Shown one piece after another: positions 32,743 to 43,649 of a DNA stretch of 64,000 bases. This DNA is from Sipunculus nudus. Lineage: Eukaryota > Annelida > Sipuncula > Golfingiida > Sipunculidae. The stretch spans positions 40,448,401-40,512,400 of the forward strand of contig CM049317.1 of assembly GCA_026874595.1 (NCBI GenBank), in the 5' to 3' direction. The number at the start of each line of letters is the position of its first letter. Within the stretch, counting starts at the first letter, position 1. The notes beneath the pieces were generated by a model, which did no database searches, was not told the origin of the DNA, and saw only the letters and a list, made by a program, of their open reading frames with translations. The translations under genes were made by a program, and so were the position numbers.

Positions 32743-34923
32743 GCATCGCAGACGATGTGTGTGTATACGGTGAAACAGAAGCCGAACATGATGCTAATCT
32801 GATACAACTGATGGACCGAGCAGTGGAAAATGGACTTGTTTTTAACAGTGACAAGTGCATAATCAAGCAATCGAGCATTTCTTTCTTCGGAAATGTATAT
32901 ACCAGTGAAAGTATCAAACCAGACCCTGCCAAAGTCTCAGATATACGCAAGATGCCAACTCCTCAAAATCGGGAAGATCTATCTAGGTTTCTAGGTCTGA
33001 TGACCTATCTGAGTCAATACATACCACATTATGCAGACAAGGCACATACTCTCCAAAACCTCCTTAAAAAGGATGTACCATGGACCTGGGATGCGGCATA
33101 CCAGAAATGCTTTGACGAACTGAAGCAGACGGTCTCAGAAAAGGCGTGTCTGAAATATTATGACCCAACATCACCTGTCCAACTTGAGGTTGATGCTTCA
33201 CAGAAGGGGTTAGGAGCTGCCTTGATCCAGGAAGGTAGACCAATCGCCTTTGGTTCAAAATCCTTGACAGAATGCCAGTCGAGGTACAGCAACATAGAAC
33301 GTGAAATGTTGGCTGTGGTACATGGTATACAACGATACCATACCTATCTCTACGGAAGATCTTTCGCTGTTGTGACAGATCACAAACCTCTTGTTACAAT
33401 ATGTGCCAAACCACTCCATTCTGCTCCTCCCCGACTGCAACGCATGCTGTTGAAGATACAGGGGTACAATTACAGTATGGTGTACCGTCCAGGTGAAAAA
33501 ATGGTACTGGCAGATACACTGAGCCGACTACCTAACCAAAGTAACAACATGGAGGTAGACCTGGATATCAGAGTAGATGGTATAGATCTTGAGTCAGAGG
33601 ACCCTACTTATGTTACTACTGCTCTGATTAACTTCTCGAAAGAAAAGCAAACCATATTGAGAGAAGACACCATCAAAGACCCCATACTAAACAGGCTGAA
33701 AGATATCATACAGACAGGCTGGCCTGAAAGTTTCAAAGACCTACCTAATGACCTGAGACCCTATTGGTCATTTAGAGACGAACTAGCCGTGGAAGCAGGT
33801 GTTCTATTCAAAGGACGACAAGTTCTTATTCCCAAGACTATGCAACCTTACATACTAGAACAGTGTCATCAAAGTCACCAAGGTGTTGAAAAGACACGTA
33901 GGTTAGCGCGAGAAACGGTTTACTGGGTTAACATCAACAAGGACATAGAATTAATGTGTAAATCCTGCCCAATATGCCAAGAACACCAGGACGCTAATAA
34001 AAAAGAACCGTTAATACCTCACCAAGTACCATCAAGGCCATGGCAAGCTATTGCATCTGACCTGTGTGAGATCCAAGGACGTCAATATCTTGTGACTGTG
34101 GACAGGTACAGCAAGTATCCGCTAGTTGATGAGATGAGAACAACATCAAGCCAGGCTATCACTAACAAAATTAAGACCTACTGTGCAATGTTTGGGCGTC
34201 CAGATGAGATCATGACTGACAATGGTCCACAGTACACTGGACAAGCATTTAAAGAGTTTGTGGATAAATGGGATATAAAACATGTCACGAGCTCCCCACA
34301 TTATCCACGCAGCAATGGTTTTATTGAAAGACACGTTCGTTCAGTAAAATCAGCCATCACAAAGGTGTTAAAGAGTGGGGGAGATGTACAACTCGCTTTA
34401 CTCAATCTAAGAGCCACACCAGTTGACCAGAATTTACCATCACCCGGAGAACTGATATTCCAACGACCGTTAATTACAATGTTACCAACTCGTACCACCC
34501 CTGGGAAACAGGAACACAGAAACAGACTAGAGGAAAGAAACCAAATGGACAAATTTCACCATGACAACTCAAGCAGGAAAACGGAATTACCCAAACTTAA
34601 AGTAGGACAAAAAGTCAGAATACTCAACAAAATAGACAAAACATGGTGCCCTTGAACAGTTGTTTAACTCTGTGAAGAACCAAGAAGCTACATAGTTGAA
34701 TCACCTAATGGAAACAGAGTACGCAGAAATCGAAGTCAACTACGCGACATGACAGTTAATTCAATACCAAAGACTGTCAGATTTTCTGATAAAGATACTA
34801 TCATTAGTGGTGATGAACATGACGAACCTGTGCAGAAACGTGAAACACCCCAAGTGGAAGACGCGCAAGTGCGTACCCGATATGGACGTGTTGTGAGAAA
34901 ACCACAACGATATCAATATTAAT
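32715..34923 (+). pseudogene. Gypsy-1 reverse transcriptase C-terminal half, RNase H and integrase
   Basis: An open frame of 638 codons (32739-34655) begins at the polymerase box SIADDVCVYG. It continues through RNase H (VDASQKGLGAALI, NIEREMLAVVHGI, TDHKPL), the integrase HHCC zinc region (HQSHQGVEKTRRLA, CKSCPICQEH) and the DDE core (D in ASDLCEIQ, D in MTDNGPQYTGQAF, E in NGFIERHVRSVKS). The catalytic acids are all present. After TGA 34653-34655 and TAA 34665-34667 the same frame continues with a basic tail (RTRYGRVVRKPQRYQY) to the natural stop near 34921. Confidence 0.93.
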
Positions 34924-35255
34924 AGACTCTGTATAGTATAAGAGCATATAGAAAGGGGCAGAATAATCCCCATTGAGCACGAGGGTAGTCTAACTCCAGT
35001 GACTGCTCATGTTTATGTTTTCTAGTTAGAACAATATAATATGATATATATCTATGCTACAAATATTTTCACTTATATATCTAGCATATACAAAGACAAT
35101 ATCACTTTTTAGATTATTCAAATGTAATTCCTATTCAGTCTAAGAAACCAGTATAAAAGATTAATTTTGCATTCATGTCCTGATTCACTATATCTTCCTG
35201 TATATTATGATAAGTTTAAATTGATCACACCAACTATTTGTTATGCTCAATTTTC
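34924..35255 (+). other. Gypsy-1 3' untranslated segment
   Basis: AT-rich sequence between the last coding frame and the polypurine tract. No gene seen. Confidence 0.6.
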
Positions 35256-35266
35256 GGTAGGGGGGA
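35256..35266 (+). other. Gypsy-1 polypurine tract
   Basis: ggtagggggga directly precedes the TG of the 3' LTR. This is the usual place and composition of the plus-strand primer. Confidence 0.85.
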
Positions 35267-35464
35267 TGTAGTGATATGATACACATACAGCACTATATCA
35301 TGTATCGCATTTATACAGTCTGTATATAGCATGTGTAGTAATACAGTAAGATAAAGTAGTTCAGTACAAGCTATCCTTATGGCTACATGTGTAACAGCAT
35401 CATGGTAATAAAGAAGCTCAATCTACATCAGTGACTTGATTATCAATGGCCAAGTATTACTTCA
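35267..35464 (+). repeat. Gypsy-1 3' LTR
   Basis: 198 bp, two substitutions from the 5' LTR (positions equivalent to tttacacag/tttatacag and tatttagc/tatatagc). It ends in acttca, next to the GAAAC duplication at 35465. Confidence 0.95.
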
Positions 35465-36775
35465 GAAACAACTCCAGGAGTGTGATGTTTTTAGTTTTCC
35501 AGATGGGGGGCCATTCATAACAAAACCACTTCCTACTAAAGACAGCTGCGAAACCCAGTGACTTTGCAGCATCTGTATAGAGCTTGATCAATTCTGAGGA
35601 AAGCCACTTTGGATTAATGAATAAGACTCTGGTCGTTGAAATTTTGCAAAAGCTACCCCAAGTTTGTAGATCTTCCTTGGCCTCAGAAGAACTTCTGACC
35701 CAGTGGTGGGTTTTGGGTTGGCCTCATAACGTAGAAGACTGAAAAGGCGGAGGAGAAAGGCCCTCCCATGAATGACTACAAAGCAAGCAATGTTCAAAAG
35801 TCCTAAAAGTGTTTGCAGAGGTTTCACCTGGTTCTTATTTCGGTGGAGAGCCTCTGCTAAGGCAGCTTGTGTTTTTGTAGCTTATCAAGAGGGAGTCTCA
35901 TTTCACCCTTAACAGTATCAACCTCAATTTCAAATAAAATGGCTGTGGTGGATGGGGGAACAGTTTTCTCAGCTTTGATGGGCAGGGTAACAAATTTTGC
36001 TAATTCCATGAATGAGGCCAAGGCATTTGAACATAATTTTGAGTGATTTGGACCAAAAAAAAAAAAAGAAATCTTCTAGGATATGTGTGCCATATGTCGT
36101 ACTTGTTACTTGGTTCTTAAAATCCACTGCAGTGATGAAGTAAAACGCTGAAAGAGCTGGCATAACACCAAACATCCCATAGGTAAGCATTTTTCCAAAA
36201 AGTATTGGTCCTTAAATTTGAAATCCAAAAGGTGATAATCTTCAGGGGATATTGGTATGATGCATCCTGAATGTTGGCTTTAACTATGAGGCAGCCATAG
36301 CCAATTGATAATTAATTTGAATTCATGTGTCAAGGGTTTGGTATTCTGTCTCTGCAAAGTCTCTTGGGATACCCTCATTCATGGAGGTGCCCTGTGGGAA
36401 GGAGAGGTTGTGGATTTAACAGTTTTTGCCATCTTTTTTGGGGGAAAAACCTAGGGGGACACTTGGAACCTAGGGAAAGGAGGATTTTTATAAGGACCAA
36501 ATATTCTGCCAGAATCTAGTTTAGTTAAGATTTTATGAAGTACTGCATCCAGGCGGGCTGTAGCTGATAGATGGTCTGGGTGATCACTATAGACAAGGTG
36601 GGCTGAGTGGTTAAGCAAGAAACCTTTGGTGGAGCCATCTATAAAAATTTTCAACTCATGACTGTTGTACCTATTTATTATGGTTGCCAGATTATCTGTC
36701 AATATTTGTGTTGGTAGAGGAGACTGAACAGGGGACAGGCTGTGTGGCGGATGAAGTGTTGGGTTGGCTATAGAA
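35465..36775 (-). pseudogene. DIRS-like reverse transcriptase, proximal part
   Basis: Minus-strand fragments in order match DIRS/Ngaro-type polymerases. The first is a segment with ELKIFIDGSTKGF, LDSGRIFGPYKNPPFP and VSP (about 36440-36775). The next is a palm segment reading CLPMGCLVLCQLFQRF (about 36130-36185), then HILEDF where HxLDD is expected (about 36075). The last is the thumb/RNase H junction LQTLLGLLNIACFVVIHGRAF (about 35755-35820). Several frameshifts and stops make it a relic. It continues across Gypsy-1 into 29830-30029. DIRS-type elements integrate with a tyrosine recombinase, and none is attached to this copy. Confidence 0.9.
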
Positions 36776-37479
36776 ACATTTGATTGTTATGTATGTGGAA
36801 GCCCATCTGCATGCCATGCAGGTAAAGCACATTTAAATGTAGAACAGGCTTATAAAATCTTTTGAATTGACTATCCAGTATAAAATATTAAGATTTAATT
36901 AATTAATGTTTCTATCACAATACATTCACAGTAACTAGCTTAGTGGTATCCTTTCAATTTGCACATGCAGGACATAATTGTTTAAATATGTTCATTTGTA
37001 CATTTTAATCTATACATATTTACAAAACAGAAATTATGTTATTTTTATATAAGCGACAGCTGCGCATAATAAAAGGTTGAGGTGTTACTCCTGTTTCAGT
37101 AATATGAAGCTAATTTAGATCAAGCCCTGTAGGCGTTTTATATACATATCATCTGGATAACTGATTAATTTTGCAAAGAAATAGTCACTCATTCATTATA
37201 AGTGAAATTTGACTTGTATACAATTTAAGGCACTAGTTGCCCGCCTGTTTACATGCAAGGCATAAAAATATTTGCCAATTTCGCGTGTACCCAATAAAAT
37301 AGGAAGTTGCGTGATACAGTTTTTCAACACATCACATAATGGAAACTAGAATACGGGTAGTCGACTACATTTAACCGCCAAAATCAGAGTAGGACGAGTG
37401 AAGTGAGGCATGGATTGAGTGGCAAGGGGAAATAGATTTACATGTGTTACATATTAGAATGGATCTCTGCCACATAAAC
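36776..37479. other. Unassigned AT-rich DNA
   Basis: No coding or repeat signature recognised between the DIRS-like relic and the inverted satellite. Confidence 0.4.
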
Positions 37480-38790
37480 ATGATTGTAGGTGGCGCCACC
37501 TGTTATTTGAACGAGAATCAATCCAAGATGTATTCACACATGCAAAATTTCAGGTGGAAAAGTCAAACCACTGCAGAGATATGAGTGATTTTATCCCACA
37601 GCAGACAAACAGATGGACGCTGTGCAAAAATGGCTGCAGGTGGTGCCACCATTTTTGTGTATGTTATAAAGCTATCCAAGGGCTACATTTGTGTAAATTT
37701 TTTTTCCTGATTGGTCAAACGAGTCCAGAGATATAAGAATTAATGTCTGCAGCGTGAACGTAAATGAAGCTGGCGCCACCTGTCTTAAAATCAAGAAAGC
37801 TATCCAGGATGTATACGCATGTCGAATTACAGGTAATTTGGTCAAACCACTGCAGAGATATGAGTGATTTTAACCCAAGGCAGACAAACAGATAGACGCT
37901 GTGCAAAAATGGCTGCAGGTGGCGCCACCATTTTTGTGTATGTTATTAAGCTATCCAAGGGCTACATTTGTGTAAAATTTTTTTCCTGATTGGTCGAACG
38001 AGTCCGGAGATATAAGCATGGATGTCTACAGCGTGAACGTGAATGTAGGTGGCGCCACCTGTCATAAAAATCAAGTAAGCTCTGCGGGATGTATACGCAT
38101 GCCAAATTTCAGGTAATTTGGTCTAACCACTGCAGAGATATGAGTGATTTTAACCCAAGGCAGACAAATAGATGGACGCTGTGCAAAAATGGCTGCAGGT
38201 GGTGCCACCTTTTCTTGTGTATGTTAAAAAGCTATCCAAGGACTACATTTGTACAAAATTTTTTCTTGATTGGTTAAACGGTTCCCGAGATATGAGCTTG
38301 GATGTCTGCAGCATTAACGTGAATGTAGGTGGCAACACCTATCATAAAATCAAGTAAGCTATCTAGGATGTATATGCATGCCGAATTTTAGGTGAATTAG
38401 TCAAACCACTGCAGAGATATGAGTGATTTAACGCAAGGCAGATGAACAGATGGACACTGTGCAAACATGGTTGCAGGTGGCGCCACCTATTCTTGTGTAT
38501 GTTATAAAGCTATCCAAGGGCTACATTTGTATAATTTTTTTTTCCTGATTGGTCAAACGGTTCCCGAGATATGTGGGTTTATGTGTGGAAACAGACGCAC
38601 AAACGGACGCTGGGCAGAGAGGAAAGGTCAAAGGTCAAGGCCACTTGGACAGGCACCAGTTCACATGTGACCCGATAATTTGTGTAAGTTTCGGAAAAAT
38701 CCGTCCAGTAGTCTCAGAGAAGTTCTCTGGAAATGAACGCGGCGGCGGAACCCGGTCAAAAACTTCGTTTAGGCGGATACAATAATTACA
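37480..38790 (-). repeat. Inverted, diverged copy of satellite A with flank
   Basis: Eight palindrome-like boxes (ggtggcgccacc and variants) occur near 37490, 37640, 37770, 37918, 38050, 38198, 38328 and 38477, alternating at about 130-150 bp. This is four dimers of the 279-bp satellite A unit read on the minus strand. The segment 38570-38720 is the counterpart of the lead-in at 8200-8345. These monomers are more different from each other than those at 8400-15775, so this array is older or not homogenised. Confidence 0.88.
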
Positions 38791-41700
38791 ACAAGAACAA
38801 ATGTTATGGCTCATGCATTTACATCTTGGTCACATTTTTTTTATATACACAATTATTACACACTTTTTTTGTATTTCATTTTTCTATATAACCTCTTAGT
38901 GAGAACATACAATTCTAGTTTAACACTGAGGGATTTAATATCAGGGAAGTACTGCAGTAATTAGAAAAATATGATGTTAAGGCTTTCATGTTATACAAAT
39001 GTAAAAATAATATGACTGGTTTATCCACAATGAAAACTCCCTAATTACAGTAGGATTTTCTGTATATTGTACAGATAAAGGTTCAATACAGTGGGATTTC
39101 TGTACACCTACCAGTGATTTTAAATATAGAGGATGATTAATTAAGCATACACTGTTGTATAATATAATATATACACTACTTCAAAGCCAAATATGAGAAA
39201 ATTACTGAAAAAGTTTGTCAAAATGAATCTTAATTTGTACTAGCTATAGCAAGTATTAATCTATAACTTGCATAGGTCTTTAAAAATAATTGGGCCTAAT
39301 AGTATAATCATCCCCTGTCCTGGCACATAGAAAAAATGCACTAAATAAGGAAAGGAACTTTCAAAATAAATGCAACCCATGCATTGCCAGATTAGTTAAG
39401 CATTTGCTTACTTTATATTTAAGCAGGTCACTTAAATATCAGAACAGAAGTTTACCATATGTATGGCCCTAAATTATATACTCATTCTAAAGACCCATAA
39501 TTAATTTAAATAAGCAATTTATTAACCAGAATTTGTCTCTTTTCTGCTAATTTTAGCACCTATGGCACAACAAATTTGTAGTGTGCTTATTAATTCTGGG
39601 GGAAAATTAAGTCTTGGCAGCATGCACTATTATAAAGAAAAAAAAACACTGTTTTACTGAAAATATTAAGATGAGAATTAAACATTCAAATATCAAACTG
39701 CAATATTATTTAAATTATAAATTAAATTAAAAGGTGAGTGGGTGGTTATACACCTGATCGCAGATTTAGTCTTAGCTGACTCGGGTGAAATAAAGCCCTA
39801 CTCATGCCTGCCACAGAGGGCAGGCATCTGGGTCCACTGCTTGATGGAAAGAGACCGAAATCCCAGTGTTATACTCATAGTTTTATGCTATCAGTGGAAG
39901 GCAGGGTAAAATATCCACTGCCTTGTAATTGGCCAGGGCATCCCTGGTAACTGAGAGTCATCATGAGGCCCTGGCCCGGGTGAACTGGAGGTTAATAAGA
40001 GCAACAGTCAAGCATCATGTAGAGATCCCATGAACTTATGTAGTTTACACCACTCCTCATCTTCACATGTGACAAGGTATCTCTCCCTGCAATGAGCTTT
40101 CGTGAGGTCTGCTTATGAAAAACAATATCACCAGTGTCAACTGAGGCAAAAGCATGGCGTCTGTGCCCGTCTGTGCCCGCGTGCTGGTCTGTTTGAAACC
40201 GACTTTTCCAAGTAGAAAGGTTAGCTTTGTACAAGAAAACAACAAGTTAAAATTTTTTTTGGGCTTTTAGCTCCATTATGTAAATAAAGATATTTCTGTT
40301 AAACTTATACTAATGTTCTGTGACTTTACCCATAGATTAACCAGGTTGAGCTTTATTATATGCAAAATCCACACATATTTCATGAGATCAGAGGTTGTAC
40401 ATTGAAACTTGTGTTATCAGACCACCCACAGGACTGGTTATAACCAGTGTGAATACTTTTGGTTTACCCAAATGTGGTCTTAATAGATAGGTGGTCTTAA
40501 AAGATGGGTAGTCTTATAGACAGGTTTAACTGTATGTACAATGAATGCTTGTAAAATATTAACCTTTTAATATTATATTCAGTAACCATTGACCAACCAA
40601 ATGAAAACAAATGCAGCATTAACCTGATGGAAGTTAAGGATTTATGCATAATGCATATACATGTAATTAATGGCAGACCTTGTAAAAAGATCCCTGCTCT
40701 CTGTGTTCTGCTTTGATAGATCCCCTCTTCTCATTTGATCTGTTATCCTGTACTAAAAAGTGATGGGAGTACTACATCTAGCCAACTCCACAGCTGGCCA
40801 GACATTTTGTTCTTTGTATAGTAGAACCTTGAATTTCTGTATCTCATTTTTTCTGAAAAATTTGTTTTCCAGAAATTTAGATTGAGGAACCAAAATTTAC
40901 CTCTAGTAAACGAAAAGTAGAAATACGACTTTTGGGAAATATATTTTTTCAAATTACTGAATGTCATTCTGAGGATAACTGGCCGAGTGGCGTTCACTTG
41001 CCCGTGAAGAATACCAAATGGCCCGAGCAGTGCATATGATTAAGCTTATTTGGTTATTGAGAACTATTGTCGCTATGTCATAACATAATGCATTCATCTG
41101 AAATAACATTGTTCCCCTTTTTTTTCTATAATTTGTTTCTCTTTGCTTCCCCGTTGGTAAACCACCTTAACAGTTTGGCAACTGCAGAGTTCATCATGTT
41201 GAGTTTTCTGTTTAATCAATATGGCTCTGTGATTGCAATTATAACTCAGTCAGGTTTCATAAAAGTTAGAAAGAGAAATTTTTCTGCAGAATGTACTTAT
41301 TTCTGTTTTTTTTACATGTTAGCATTTGAAAAGCTAAGAGGACATGGCCTTGCTATTTTATGATAATCAAATACTTAATATATGAATGCAAGACAAACTA
41401 TATATGTGCACTTTATGGACTACATGAAAGATGCAGGAGCCTCTCATGACCAAATATTTGTAATACTATATGTAATTCAACTATGTGAAAGTAATATGTG
41501 TTTAAAATACCCACTGGGAATATATGAAACCCTTTAAATATAAAATCAGGAAGAAAATTGAGATGAGCAGTTGTATAGTAATACACATTTAATCTATTAA
41601 CTAAAAAAAATACTGTAAAAAATTGGAATTGTCCATCTTCAAATGAGCATAAACTCAATCTAATTAATATATTGTACTCTGTAATATATACCTGAAACCA

Positions 41701-42080
41701 TTTAATCATGCAAGAAGGGAAATAAGGTTATGGGCCTAAGACTTATACCAAAGGATATAAACAAAAAAGTGAGTAAATGTAATAAATAATGCTAAAAACA
41801 GTTTAAAGATATGGCTGAAATGAGCCTAAGATTAAATTCCAGTAAAGTTTGCCCAAATTCTTGATTGAATGTTCAAATGGTATGCATGGCAAGAGATATT
41901 TATGGATTGCTCCACACTTTTATAGCAATACATCATTTTGTGAGCACAAATAAATGTGTATACTTCAATCATTGTAACCCTTTGTGATACAATACAAAAT
42001 TCATAATGTAGCAAAAGTAAAGAATAATAATGATTTAAACAGGGAAAATACATGTTTAACATTTATCTAGTTTATGATAG
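38791..42080. other. AT-rich intergenic DNA, no gene recognised
   Basis: More than 3 kb of mostly AT-rich, single-copy-looking DNA. A GC-richer block at about 39730-40240 contains an 80-codon minus-strand open frame (39992-40234) with no recognisable domain. It could be an old SINE-like or exonised segment but I cannot support either. The other open frames here (for example 41067-41363) are low-complexity and unlikely to be genes. Confidence 0.4.
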
Positions 42081-42101
42081 GGGGGTGGGGGGGGGGGGGG
42101 G
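42080..42101. repeat. Poly-G tract
   Basis: ggggggtgggggggggggg-type homopolymer tract of about 22 bases. Like the other G/C runs in the window, its length is likely polymorphic or prone to sequencing error. Confidence 0.8.
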
Positions 42102-42339
42102 GCTGCAGAGGGGAAGCCAAACTGAGCTGGACTAAGGTTAGCTAATTAAGCTGCCTGGAGTGTGGAGTGATTACATAACACAGGTGAGGTTGTGAGGGTT
42201 CCATCACCCATCATGTACCACTATTAAACTGAGCACGTGTAAACCATACTTGACATGGTGCCTGAGAACATGAATAAAAGCTACTCTTTTCAATCAATTG
42301 CTTTGAAATTTTCAGATTTTAAAAGATTGATTACTTTTG

Positions 42340-42960
42340 TATACATACTGTGAAATTAAATCAACAGTGCGTACAGGGAAAAAAGGTGCCCTGGCCAAAG
42401 TTGACAAAATTCAAGGTACTGAATTTTTATTTATGCAAGTAACTAAAAAAATTTGCAAAATTCAGATCTGCAGGTTTTTGGTATACAATTGAATCTTGAT
42501 TAAATAAAGGTATTTCCCTGAGAAAAAGTTTCTAGTTTTTAGCAATTCCCATGTTAAGAGAGTAAATATATTTCCTGATTTTTTACAAAGTGCATTATGT
42601 TTAGGCCCATATCTTCAAGAAATTGTGCAATATTAACATAATTTCTGGTATGTACATAGCAAATGTATAGAAGAATATGTATATTAAATATGATCAAAAT
42701 CAGATCGGTTGTTTTTATATCAGTCAGTCATGAAGTGTAATTATAGGTTTTAAATGGAAAATTAAGGTTTATCCATAATATCTGGTAGGAATTAACAGAG
42801 TCCTTGTGATCCAATTTTGGATATGGTAGGAGACTTTGGGGACATCTAACTGTATGCCAGATTTTAGATTTGTAGGTCCAATGGTTTCAAAACATGCCCT
42901 GTTAATCAATGCCTGGATGGATGATGGACAAGGCCTTGAATATAGCTAAGTTTTTCAGAG
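42340..42960 (-). repeat. Inverted family C fragment
   Basis: On the minus strand this reproduces the order of family C at 16421-18410. Its plus-strand phrases are cctggccaaagttgacaaaa, acaaagtgcattatgtttag, gggcccat-type text and tttggggacatctaactgta. It is a single diverged unit. Confidence 0.65.
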
Positions 42961-43054
42961 TGATCAAACTAAAAATGTGAGAGAAAAGGATGAATGGGAC
43001 ATTCAGAAGACAAAATTTGAAATTCTGTGTAGAGGCCATTTTAGAAATAATTTA

Positions 43055-43323
43055 TAGCGCCAGTATGGCATAGATTGGGTGGTGTATTTACGACTTACCG
43101 TAAAGTATGGAAATCCCTCTACATTGATGATTGGCCAATAGGACTCCAGCATGCACCAAGGGTTGGGGTTTAAGGTTCCTATTTGTTTTGATCGGCATCG
43201 ATGCTGGATGTTCCGAGTCTATAGTGTGAAGGTTTCACTGGAATAAACGGATATTTCCAGGTGATCTGTATTTGTGAATATTTCCTACAGACTGTCCATT
43301 GACCCTTTCATCTCATACTGACG
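43055..43323 (+). repeat. Gypsy-2 5' LTR
   Basis: 269 bp from tagcgccagtatgg to catactgacg. The ends are set by the purine tract before the 3' copy and the primer-binding site after this copy. The termini are TA...CG, not canonical TG...CA. Contains ggccaatagg and ggaataaacgg, a plausible CCAAT box and polyadenylation signal. Confidence 0.85.
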
Positions 43324-43340
43324 TGGTGGCAGCGGTTTTC
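43324..43340 (+). other. Gypsy-2 primer-binding site (tRNA-Leu type)
   Basis: tggtggcagcggt follows the 5' LTR directly and is the same 13-mer used by Gypsy-1. It is complementary to the 3' end of an animal tRNA-Leu (AAG/TAG class). Confidence 0.78.
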
Positions 43341-43649
43341 ATTTACTGTTGAGGTGTTCGGATACAATCGAACTGAACTGAGGTGAAGGTATTTTGGCGG
43401 ACTTTGCTGTCAACAAAAGCAGTTGTAACTACTTAACCAGCAAGCATCTACTAGTATACGCTACTACTGTACTTGGACGTATTCAGTGAAAAACAGGTAC
43501 TGTCATTGCCTTAAGGTAGAAATCACAGTTTTCATTGTGTAGGCCTATGCACTGACTAAATATAAACCATACATTGATTCCGAATACTTGGAATAACTGT
43601 GTGCTTAAATCAAACTTGATACTGATTGTGATACTGATAGCCTTAGAAC

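Larger units (their letters stand above)
30030..35464 (+). mobile_element. Ty3/Gypsy retrotransposon 'Gypsy-1', full length, inactivated
   Basis: A 5.4-kb element with identical-length 198-bp LTRs (two differences by eye), a tRNA-Leu-type primer-binding site, a gag-protease-RT-RNase H-integrase order in essentially one frame, a polypurine tract and a GAAAC duplication. It sits inside a DIRS-like gene. Defects are TGA at 31561-31563, 31996-31998 and 34653-34655, TAA at 34665-34667 and a frameshift near 32720. The integrase-last order places it in Ty3/Gypsy rather than Copia. Confidence 0.95.

Noticed and set aside
39992-40245. 80-codon minus-strand frame with LSTWKSRFQTDQHAG as a possible exon
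   Set aside because: No recognisable domain and only a weak splice acceptor. Adjacent DNA looks like old repeat.
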